From CAZHAM01 sp964530415 (lineage in GTDB: Bacteria > Patescibacteriota > WWE3 > UBA101185 > UBA10185): a DNA stretch of 9,690 nucleotides. A program made the translations under genes and the position numbers. Position 1 is the stretch's first letter. Each line of letters starts with the position of its first letter. The stretch covers positions 1-9,690 of the forward strand of contig CAZHAM010000025.1 in NCBI GenBank assembly GCA_964530415.1, written 5' to 3'. The notes beneath the pieces are model-generated. The model made no database searches. It was not told the DNA's origin and saw only the letters and a program-made list of their open reading frames with translations. Below, piece after piece: positions 1 to 5,980 of the stretch.

Positions 1-62
1 ACTTATTAGTGGAAAAACAGTGCGATTTCTGCTTTAATACTATGATCGATTTAATTAATTAG
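1..62 (+). CDS. 3' end of an upstream gene (partial), CxxC-containing; possibly VKOR-like
   Basis: An open frame enters from the left edge. Its first complete codon is at 3 and it ends with TAG at 60-62, giving about 19 residues that include C-D-F-C followed by F-N-T. The stop overlaps the AGGAG ribosome site of the next gene, which is typical of genes in one operon. The next gene is a DsbA-like oxidoreductase, and DsbA-like proteins in bacteria are often paired with VKOR (vitamin K epoxide reductase family) proteins, which carry a membrane CxxC near the C-terminus. A VKOR tail is therefore a reasonable guess. However, only a short tail follows the CxxC, and another frame is also open at the edge (stop TAA at 35-37). 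The assignment is weak. Confidence 0.35.
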   Translation, partial: LLVEKQCDFCFNTMIDLIN

Positions 63-70
63 GAGAAAAT

Positions 71-805
71 ATGGAATCCAACAACTCACAAACACAGATG
101 CCCGTCCAATCTATTGTCCAGATCTCACTGGTACTTTTATTGGTTGTTGCGGCTTTCTTTATCGGAATGCTTTGGACCAAGGTTCAGAACTTAGAAAAAG
201 ATGGTGGCAATAACAATGTTGCAGCAAACCAACAAGATGCTGCAGCTCCGGAGCAACCGGGAGAAACTTTAGGCGATGTAGCGCCAATAAGTGACGCTGA
301 TCATATTAGAGGCAACAAGGACGCTAAAGTTGCAATGATAGTATATACAGATTTTGAATGCCCTTACTGCAAGAGATTTCACCCCACCGCATCTCAGCTT
401 TTGAGCGAAAATGACGGAAAAGTGAAGTGGATATATAGGCACCTTCCTTTGGAAAGTATTCACCCAAATGCCATGTCCTTTGCACTTGGTAGTGAGTGCG
501 TAGCAAAGTTGGCAGGGAACGACGCGTTCTGGAAATATTCTGATGCGTTATTTGAAGCCGAAACACCCGATGTATATAAAATTGCAGCTTCAGTTGGTGT
601 AAATGCAGCAGCCTTTAAATCTTGCCATGACAATGAAGAAACATTCGACAAGGTAAAAGCTGATATGGCATCAGCCTCGAGCGCAAATATAAGGGGAACC
701 CCTGGTGCAATATTGTGGAACTTGGAAACAAACGAAAAAGAGCTTATACCTGGAGCAGTTCCTTACGCTACATTAAAGACTTCCTTGGATAATATTTCAA
801 ACTAA
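71..805 (+). CDS. Membrane-anchored DsbA-family thiol:disulfide oxidoreductase
   Basis: This 244-residue protein has a short polar N-terminus, one hydrophobic segment at about residues 14-36 (signal anchor), a low-complexity Asn/Gln/Ala/Pro linker to about residue 75, then a thioredoxin-fold DsbA domain. The active site is C97-P-Y-C100, preceded by DFE as in DsbA/BdbD proteins. The cis-proline loop is T210-P211. Two more cysteines, C143 and C185, lie in the helical insert and may form a structural disulfide. Known members sit outside the membrane and oxidise or isomerise cysteine pairs in exported proteins. The ATG at 71 is supported by AGGAG at 61-65. The gene probably shares an operon with the CxxC protein whose end precedes it, a possible reoxidation partner. 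A hairpin terminator follows at 825-848. A disulfide reductase role cannot be excluded from sequence alone. Confidence 0.9.
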   Translation: MESNNSQTQMPVQSIVQISLVLLLVVAAFFIGMLWTKVQNLEKDGGNNNVAANQQDAAAPEQPGETLGDVAPISDADHIRGNKDAKVAMIVYTDFECPYCKRFHPTASQLLSENDGKVKWIYRHLPLESIHPNAMSFALGSECVAKLAGNDAFWKYSDALFEAETPDVYKIAASVGVNAAAFKSCHDNEETFDKVKADMASASSANIRGTPGAILWNLETNEKELIPGAVPYATLKTSLDNISN

Positions 806-824
806 ACTAAATAGGCAAAACGAA

Positions 825-848
825 AGCGGCTCCTTTTAAGGAGCCGCT
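825..848. terminator. Hairpin between convergent genes, likely bidirectional terminator
   Basis: The inverted repeat AGCGGCTCC / GGAGCCGCT (825-833 and 840-848) can extend by two T-A pairs towards the loop. It lies 19 bp after the DsbA-like gene stop and about 50 bp beyond the stop of the convergent lysine-rich gene. On the minus strand it is followed by a T-rich stretch (TTTCGTTTT), so termination looks best for that direction. On the plus strand the downstream tract is weak in T. Confidence 0.75.
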
Positions 849-898
849 CTAAAATCAAAATCGTTTGTTAAAAATCACTTTCAAAAAACGAAGCAAAA

Positions 899-991
899 TT
901 ACTTTTTCTTTGCTGTCTTTCTTTTCTTAGTGGTTTTCTTAACTGCTTTCTTGACTGTTTTCTTAGCTGCTTTCTTTTTCTTTACTGGCAT
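899..991 (-). CDS. 30-residue Lys/Ala/Thr-rich basic protein
   Basis: This short minus-strand gene of 30 codons plus TAA starts with ATG at 991-989. It begins MPVKKKKAAKK and continues as repeats of Lys-Lys spaced by Ala, Thr or Val. About 17 of its 30 residues are Lys, one is Arg and none is acidic. Support for it being real comes from a perfect AGGAGGTG ribosome site (999-1006) 7 nt upstream, a possible -10 CATAAT further up, and a terminator hairpin downstream. The composition resembles the basic tails of histone H1-like bacterial proteins, so nucleic-acid binding is the natural guess. Compositional similarity does not establish homology. Translation of this strand is inferred from signals; the opposite strand shows no comparable start. 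Confidence 0.72.
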   Translation of the reverse strand: MPVKKKKAAKKTVKKAVKKTTKKRKTAKKK

Positions 992-998
992 TCGAATT

Positions 999-1006
999 CA
1001 CCTCCT
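999..1006 (-). promoter_or_regulatory. Perfect Shine-Dalgarno (AGGAGGTG) of the lysine-rich gene
   Basis: On the minus strand AGGAGGTG ends 7 nt before the ATG at 991. It is the strongest ribosome site in the window and fixes the start of the small gene. Most neighbouring genes have none. Confidence 0.85.
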
Positions 1007-1021
1007 ATTCGGTGTTCCCAT

Positions 1022-1027
1022 ATTATG
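1022..1027 (-). promoter_or_regulatory. Possible -10 box (CATAAT) for the lysine-rich gene
   Basis: CATAAT (5 of 6 to TATAAT) on the minus strand would start transcription near 1013-1016, giving a short leader that still contains the Shine-Dalgarno. No good -35 is found at the right distance. A TTGACA at 1026-1031 overlaps it and is wrongly placed to serve as its -35. Confidence 0.35.
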
Positions 1028-1039
1028 TCAAAAAATAAA

Positions 1040-1068
1040 AAACACTCTGCGCCTTTTGCAAAGTGTTT
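1040..1068 (-). terminator. Minus-strand intrinsic terminator-like hairpin
   Basis: AAACACT (1040-1046) pairs with AGTGTTT (1062-1068). After one mismatch the stem continues with TGC/GCA around a 7-nt loop. Read on the minus strand the stem is followed by TTTATTTTTT, a classic U-tract. On the plus strand there is no T run after it. No gene is visible upstream on the minus strand, so it may end antisense or noncoding transcription from the metG side, or act as an attenuator ahead of the lysine-rich gene. Confidence 0.6.
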
Positions 1069-1105
1069 CAGTTAACAAAAATATGGGCAGATAACTTTTG
1101 TTCAA

Positions 1106-1131
1106 AAATTTGAATCATATGATTTAAATTT
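1106..1131. repeat. 26-bp near-perfect palindrome centred on CATATG
   Basis: The left arm 1106-1118 (AAATTTGAATCAT) and right arm 1119-1131 (ATGATTTAAATTT) are reverse complements except for one position (1112/1125). It has the shape of a dimeric regulator site, but in DNA this AT-rich it could arise by chance. No T-tract follows, so it is unlikely to be a terminator. Confidence 0.5.
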
Positions 1132-1197
1132 CTAATCTAATTATCATTTTATTTTTAAAATAAGTCAATATTGTAGTTAATTTAAAAATTATTTTTG

Positions 1198-1252
1198 TCT
1201 TACATTTACATGACTTAAAATGAATTACTCAGGAATTGCATTGTGTTTCTTA
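1198..1252 (+). repeat. 55-bp direct repeat, left copy (flush with the N-gap)
   Basis: These 55 bases (TCTTACATTTACATG... to ...GTGTTTCTTA) are identical to 1353-1407 and end exactly at the first N. An exact 55-mer shared by both sides of a 100-N gap is what unmerged contig ends overlapping by one assembly k-mer look like. Confidence 0.95.
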
Positions 1253-1352
1253 NNNNNNNNNNNNNNNNNNNNNNNNNNNNNNNNNNNNNNNNNNNNNNNN
1301 NNNNNNNNNNNNNNNNNNNNNNNNNNNNNNNNNNNNNNNNNNNNNNNNNNNN
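1253..1352. other. Assembly gap of exactly 100 N
   Basis: A run of exactly 100 N is a conventional scaffold filler of unknown length. It lies between two identical 55-bp contig ends, so its true length may be zero. Confidence 0.99.
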
Positions 1353-1407
1353 TCTTACATTTACATGACTTAAAATGAATTACTCAGGAATTGCATTGTG
1401 TTTCTTA
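1353..1407 (+). repeat. 55-bp direct repeat, right copy
   Basis: This is an exact copy of 1198-1252, starting at the first base after the gap. It ends about 30 bp before the metG -10 box and has no coding content. Confidence 0.95.
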
Positions 1408-1437
1408 GCGGAACTTTATTTTGAATGAACAAGCCCG

Positions 1438-1443
1438 TATAAT
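1438..1443 (+). promoter_or_regulatory. metG -10 box (TATAAT), predicted leaderless start
   Basis: A consensus TATAAT ends 9 nt before the metG ATG at 1453. Transcription would begin at about 1449-1452, leaving essentially no 5' leader, and no Shine-Dalgarno is present. The -35 at the usual 17-bp spacing is weak (TTTATT, 1415-1420). Confidence 0.7.
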
Positions 1444-1452
1444 GTCTTTATT

Positions 1453-3165
1453 ATGAAACGAAAAATTTTAATCGGTGTAGCATGGCCATACGTAAACGGT
1501 GATCTTCATATCGGACATCTTGCCGGATATTTATTACCCGCCGATATTCTCGCGCGATTCCAAAGAATTACCGGAAACGATGTTTTAATGGTTTCAGGCT
1601 CGGATTGCTTTGGGACCCCGATTACTGTGGAAGCTGACAAACGCAAAGTTTTACCAAAAGATATTGTAGACGAGTACCACAACAAAGACACGGAGCTTTT
1701 CAAGGACATTTTAAACTTATCTTACGACATGTATACAAGAACGGATCACAAAAATCATATCGAAGTTGTGCAAAATATCTTTGTGAAGATGCTAGAAAAC
1801 GATCATATTTTTGTTAATACTACAGAGCAGTACTACTCTCCAAAAGAAGCAAAGTTTTTACCCGACCGATACGTCACCGGAACTTGCCCCAATTGTGGAT
1901 TTAATGATTCACGAAGTGATCAATGCGATAACTGTGGAAAACTTATTGAGCACGGAACTTTAATTAATCCGGTGAGCAACTTAACAAAAGACGCGGTTGA
2001 ACTAAAAGAGAGCGATCATTATTTTATAAACTGGCCTAAACTTCAGCCTCAACTAAAAGAATATGTGAATAAGAACGTGAAAAATTGGAAAGATTGGGTA
2101 GGAAAAGAAACTCTGGGTTGGTTAGAAGAGGGTTTATTGCCAAGAGCAATTACACGAGATATTTCTTGGGGAGTCCCGATTCCTAAAGATAGGATTCCTG
2201 AAAATAAATTAATCTCAAATATCGATGAAAAACGAATTTACGTGTGGTTTGATGCTGTAATCGGTTATTTATCGGCCTCAATCTTGTGGTCAAAAGAAAT
2301 CGGAGAAAAGAAAAAAATGGATTGGCAGGATTTTTGGTACGATTTGAAAACCGGTGGTAATTCAAAAGAAGTTAAGCACTATTATTTTATGGGCAAAGAC
2401 AATTTAGTTTTCCACACTCTTTTTTGGCCCGGACAGTTAATGTCTTATGATACCAAGCTCCATTTGCCCGATGTTGTCAGCATAAACATGTTTTTAGATC
2501 TAAACGGAAAACAGTTCTCAAAAAGCAGGGGAGTGAGTATCGGCATTAGAGAAATGGTTGAAGAATTTGGAAACGACCCTGTGAGATTTTATTTAACTTT
2601 AATAATGCCCGAAGTTCGTGACTCAAGTTTTAAATGGGGCGATTTTGAAGAAAAAGTAAACGGTATTTTAGTAGCAAACCTGGGAAATTTTATTCACAGA
2701 GTACTTTCAATTGGCAAAGGTGCCGATATCGATGAAATTAGAAAAGTCGAAATTAGTGACGAAACAGCAGCAAAGATCGAAGAAGCTTTTGGATCCGCGC
2801 GCACCCTAGTTGAAAACTGTGAGTTCAGAAGTTACTTAGGAAAGATCCTTGAACTGTCGGCATATGGAAACGGACTCGTCGACAGCGAAAAACTTTGGGA
2901 ATTAAAAAAGAGCGACCAAAAAAGGTTCATTCAGGTTATGGCGCAGCTTTATATGGTAATTATTGCGCTTAGGTATTTAATCGAGCCTTTAATTCCCGAT
3001 GCGGCAAAAAAATTGGGTGGTTTTATGAACTTAACCGAAGACAATTGGCCCGAAGTTAAAAAAGCCGATTTGTTTGTTGGCGAGAAACTCAAATTGATAA
3101 AATTAAGCGCTGATATAGAACCGCTTTTTAAAAAGATCGAGGGTGTTTCCGAAAGAGATCTGTAG
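1453..3165 (+). CDS. metG: Methionyl-tRNA synthetase
   Basis: MetG is a cytoplasmic class I synthetase that activates methionine with ATP and charges initiator and elongator tRNA-Met. This 570-residue protein has the Rossmann start with PYVNGDLHIGH (HIGH at 19-22). Its zinc knuckle is C145-x2-C148-x9-C158-x2-C161, with the same numbering as the E. coli enzyme. The DISWGVPIP and YVWFDAVIGY core motifs follow, then the KMSKS loop, read here as Q-F-S-K-S (354-358), and a helical anticodon-binding domain to the C-terminus. It lacks the C-terminal EMAP-II-like tRNA-binding module of longer MetRS (E. coli about 677 residues), which is common in compact enzymes. The ATG at 1453 is chosen because the protein begins right before the conserved strand and TATAAT lies 9 nt upstream. 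It is co-oriented with the ATL gene 6 nt downstream. Confidence 0.97.
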   Translation: MKRKILIGVAWPYVNGDLHIGHLAGYLLPADILARFQRITGNDVLMVSGSDCFGTPITVEADKRKVLPKDIVDEYHNKDTELFKDILNLSYDMYTRTDHKNHIEVVQNIFVKMLENDHIFVNTTEQYYSPKEAKFLPDRYVTGTCPNCGFNDSRSDQCDNCGKLIEHGTLINPVSNLTKDAVELKESDHYFINWPKLQPQLKEYVNKNVKNWKDWVGKETLGWLEEGLLPRAITRDISWGVPIPKDRIPENKLISNIDEKRIYVWFDAVIGYLSASILWSKEIGEKKKMDWQDFWYDLKTGGNSKEVKHYYFMGKDNLVFHTLFWPGQLMSYDTKLHLPDVVSINMFLDLNGKQFSKSRGVSIGIREMVEEFGNDPVRFYLTLIMPEVRDSSFKWGDFEEKVNGILVANLGNFIHRVLSIGKGADIDEIRKVEISDETAAKIEEAFGSARTLVENCEFRSYLGKILELSAYGNGLVDSEKLWELKKSDQKRFIQVMAQLYMVIIALRYLIEPLIPDAAKKLGGFMNLTEDNWPEVKKADLFVGEKLKLIKLSADIEPLFKKIEGVSERDL

Positions 3166-3171
3166 TTTTAA

Positions 3172-3573
3172 ATGTCTAACGTCTTTACCAAGAAAATTAT
3201 TGATGCAGTTAATATGATTCCGCGTGGGTCCGTTGCAAGCTATGGGCAGATTGCTTTAATGGTAGGATTTCCCAGAGGTGCGCGCATCGTTGGTCAGGTT
3301 TTAAATTCACTGGAAGAAGACATTTTAAATTCCTCGGTGAACATTCCTTGGTGGAGAGTGATTAACAACGCCGGACGAATCTCAATCAAAGGAACAAAGT
3401 ATAACGACCAAATTATTCAAAAGGAAAAACTTGAAGCCGACGGAATAGTAGTTAACGATAAACTCGAGCTAGATATTATAAAATATAGATTTAGCCCTTC
3501 GTCCGACCAGTTGAAGAAGTTAAAAATATCAGACGACTTAATTGACCTGTATATGCAAAAATACGCGCTTTAG
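3172..3573 (+). CDS. atl: Alkyltransferase-like protein (ATL), MGMT DNA-binding fold without catalytic Cys
   Basis: This 133-residue protein matches the DNA-binding domain of O6-alkylguanine-DNA alkyltransferases. It has Pro-Arg-Gly-x-Val followed by S-Y24-G-Q-I-A, the arginine finger in A-R38-I-V-G, and the active-site loop P59-W60-W61-R62-V63-I-N. In true MGMT/Ogt the loop is PCHRV; here Trp replaces the alkyl-accepting Cys, the hallmark of ATL proteins. ATLs bind and flip O6-alkylguanine without repairing it and hand the lesion to nucleotide excision repair. After the loop it has a C-terminal tail of about 25 residues beyond the usual ATL core. It starts 6 nt after the metG stop with no clear Shine-Dalgarno, so translation is probably coupled. 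It converges on copA with one base between the stops. Confidence 0.93.
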   Translation: MSNVFTKKIIDAVNMIPRGSVASYGQIALMVGFPRGARIVGQVLNSLEEDILNSSVNIPWWRVINNAGRISIKGTKYNDQIIQKEKLEADGIVVNDKLELDIIKYRFSPSSDQLKKLKISDDLIDLYMQKYAL

Positions 3574-3574
3574 C

Positions 3575-5980
3575 TTAGATTTTTATCTTATTGAGCCTCA
3601 AACTATTGCTCACTACCGATACAGAGCTAAGCGCCATCGCAACGCTCGCAAAAATAGGTGACAACAGAATTCCAAAGGATGGGTAGAGTAAACCTGCGGC
3701 AATTGGAATAAAAAAAATGTTATATCCAAATGCCCAATACAAATTTTGCTTGATTACAGACAAAGTTCTTTTAGAAATTTCTAAAGTGTCCAAAACTTTA
3801 TCAATTGTTCCTTTGACTAAAACTATATCTCCCGTGTCGATAGCTATATCTGTGCCCGTACCCATTGCTATACCCACATCAGCTTGTGCAAGCGCGGGCG
3901 CATCATTTATCCCGTCTCCTACCATAGCGACAACATTGTTTTGACTTTGAATTTCTGAGATCTTTTTTGCTTTATCGCCCGGGAGAACTTCTGCAATTGT
4001 CTCTTCTATGCCCAGCTCGTTTGCAACAGCATCGGCCGTAATTCTATTGTCGCCGGTTATCATTACTGTTTTTATTCCCATACTTTTAATTTTTGATATT
4101 GCCTCCTTAGCCTCCTGTTTTATTGTGTCCGCAACGCCGATTATGCCGATAAGTGTGCTGTTTATTGCGATAAAGGATACTGTTTGGCCAAGTCCTCTAA
4201 GCTCGTTAGCCTTTTTTTTAGTTTCATTGTCAATCTCTACGACCAGATGTTTCATATATCTTTCATTTCCGATAAATATGTTTTTATCAAATGAAACGGC
4301 GCGTATACCCATTCCCGGTTCATCAAAGAAATCACTTGTTTCAACCTCACTTACGTTATCGAGCAACAAAAATTCACAAATTGAGTTTGCCAATGGGTGA
4401 TGAGATTTCTTTTCGAGAGAATATACTAAGGATCTAATTTCTTCTTCCGACATTTGAAGAACAGTGCTTTTTGAATTTTTTTCAGAAGTTTCGTTGTGAT
4501 CCAGATTGAAGTAATGGGTAACTACAAAATTATTAATTATTTCAAAAGTTTTTACTACTGGTTTGCCGACTGTTAAAGTGCCGGTTTTATCAAAAACAAT
4601 ATGAGTAATTCCATTTGCTTTTTCTAAAGCGGCAGCATCTTTTATTAAAATTCCTCTTTTTGCTGCGATTCCTGTTCCAACCATAACCGCTGTTGGGGTT
4701 GCGAGCCCTAGTGCGCACGGGCATGCAATTATCAAAATTGTTGTTGCGATAAATCCCGCTAGCTGAAAATTGTTTTCAACACTAAAAAAGGCAAGGATAT
4801 TATTGCTTTGGAGGACGGGCAGTAAAAACGCCCAAAATAGAAAAGAGGCCAAAGAAATTAAAACGACAATCGGTATAAAAATTGACGATACTTTATCCGC
4901 GAGTTTCTGAATTGGAGCTTCGCTAGCCTGTGCGTCTTCGACCATTTTGACAATTTGAGACAACGCGGTGTCTTTGCCGATCTTAGTAGCTTTAAATTGA
5001 AACGAACCCGAAATGTTAAGCGTTGCTCCGATTACCTCGTCACCAACGGTTTTTTCGGCAGGCATCGATTCTCCGGTTAGCATGGATTCATCGACTGTTG
5101 AATATCCAAGTGTAACAAGTCCGTCCACCGGGATTTTTTGGCCGGGTTTAACAACCAAAACATCCCCGACGACAACTTCTTCAACGGGTAATTCGACCTC
5201 AACCCCATTTCTAATCACGATAGCATTTTTGGCCTGAAGAGCGATTAATGACCTGACAGCGGCGCTGGTTTTATTTTTGGCGCGTGATTCTAAAAGCCTT
5301 CCAAGCATAATAAAAAATATGATAAACACAGAAGCTTCAAAATAAACCTCATTAACCAAGTCTTTAAATGTATCCGGGAAAAAAGTAACAATAGTTGAAA
5401 ATAACCAAGCTACGAAAGTACCGAGAGCAATCAAAGAATCCATATTGAGATTTCTTACTTTTAGAGCGGTTATCGCGCTTAAAAATATGTGTTTTCCCCC
5501 GATAAATAAAATCGGAGTTGCCAGAATAAATTGTAGTAGGTTTAACAATGAGAATTGTTTATTAAAAACCGGGAAAACTATTTCGCCAAAAATCATTTCC
5601 GGATGTTCAACAATACCCTGTTTTTCTGCCAGCATCCAAACCATCAATATAAAAAAGGGAATTGCGCCTATACCGATATTAATCACAGATCTTTTCAGTA
5701 ACTCATACTCACGAAGTTTACGTGTTTCAGCCGGGGTTGCTAAAAAAGTTTCATTTTTGTCATCTTCTACCAATTCATACGTTCCGGCGCTTTTTACAGC
5801 CTTTTTTAAAATGTTTAGATTAACTTTCTCATCGTCATATTCGACCGTCATTTTTTCGGTGCCAAAGTTAACGAGTACATTTTTAACGCCGTCTACTTCT
5901 CCGACTGTTCTTTCTAAAAGTGCTTTACAAGATGCGCAGTGAATTCCGATTATCGGATACGTTTCTTTTTTAATAGACAT
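3575..5980 (-). CDS. copA: Copper(I)-exporting P1B-type ATPase, CopA family
   Basis: CopA pumps Cu(I) out of the cytoplasm using ATP. The 801-residue chain has one N-terminal HMA domain (G-I-H-C15-A-S-C18), membrane helices MA-MB and TM1-2, the actuator domain with T302-G-E-S, and the metal-site helix with C420-P-C422. Then come D464-KTGT (phosphorylated Asp), H528-P, G-D-G-I-N-D (688-693), and final helices with Y753-N754 and M782-x3-S786. The CPC, YN and M-x3-S set marks Cu(I) specificity (P1B-1), and its spacing matches Archaeoglobus CopA. An extra stretch of roughly 30 residues, including HYFNLDHNE, lies after DKTGT in the nucleotide domain. The ATG overlaps the upstream gene by 11 nt and lacks a Shine-Dalgarno, so translation is coupled. 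It is the last gene of the csoR operon. No clear terminator is visible; its stop lies one base from that of the convergent ATL gene. Confidence 0.97.
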   Translation of the reverse strand: MSIKKETYPIIGIHCASCKALLERTVGEVDGVKNVLVNFGTEKMTVEYDDEKVNLNILKKAVKSAGTYELVEDDKNETFLATPAETRKLREYELLKRSVINIGIGAIPFFILMVWMLAEKQGIVEHPEMIFGEIVFPVFNKQFSLLNLLQFILATPILFIGGKHIFLSAITALKVRNLNMDSLIALGTFVAWLFSTIVTFFPDTFKDLVNEVYFEASVFIIFFIMLGRLLESRAKNKTSAAVRSLIALQAKNAIVIRNGVEVELPVEEVVVGDVLVVKPGQKIPVDGLVTLGYSTVDESMLTGESMPAEKTVGDEVIGATLNISGSFQFKATKIGKDTALSQIVKMVEDAQASEAPIQKLADKVSSIFIPIVVLISLASFLFWAFLLPVLQSNNILAFFSVENNFQLAGFIATTILIIACPCALGLATPTAVMVGTGIAAKRGILIKDAAALEKANGITHIVFDKTGTLTVGKPVVKTFEIINNFVVTHYFNLDHNETSEKNSKSTVLQMSEEEIRSLVYSLEKKSHHPLANSICEFLLLDNVSEVETSDFFDEPGMGIRAVSFDKNIFIGNERYMKHLVVEIDNETKKKANELRGLGQTVSFIAINSTLIGIIGVADTIKQEAKEAISKIKSMGIKTVMITGDNRITADAVANELGIEETIAEVLPGDKAKKISEIQSQNNVVAMVGDGINDAPALAQADVGIAMGTGTDIAIDTGDIVLVKGTIDKVLDTLEISKRTLSVIKQNLYWAFGYNIFFIPIAAGLLYPSFGILLSPIFASVAMALSSVSVVSNSLRLNKIKI

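Larger units (their letters stand above)
1070..1252. other. AT-rich intergenic stretch without a recognisable gene
   Basis: Very AT-rich sequence runs between the minus-strand terminator and the N-gap. I find no credible start-plus-ribosome-site on either strand. It holds a 26-bp palindrome at 1106-1131 and a weak A/T stem AACAAAA / TTTTGTT (1074-1080 with 1096-1102, 15-nt loop). If the gap is false, as argued in the findings, the region continues directly into the metG promoter. Confidence 0.6.

Noticed and set aside
1026..1031. TTGACA on the minus strand as a -35 for the lysine-rich gene
   Set aside because: Its matching -10 would fall on the Shine-Dalgarno (about 1003-1008), and no -10-like sequence is there.
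1198..1407. Paired 55-bp repeats as an insertion-sequence scar, attachment site or CRISPR repeat
   Set aside because: Only two copies exist, placed exactly flush with an N-gap, with no inverted ends, spacers or associated genes. An assembly overlap explains it better.
3575..3620. Terminator between the convergent ATL and copA genes
   Set aside because: Only weak 4-5 bp stems (AGAT/ATCT; TGAGC/GCTCA) without a U-tract are seen.
4008..5942. Long plus-strand open frames across copA (for example 4008-4400 and 5445-5942)
   Set aside because: They are antisense to a strongly conserved P-type ATPase, have no ribosome sites, and show no recognisable motifs.
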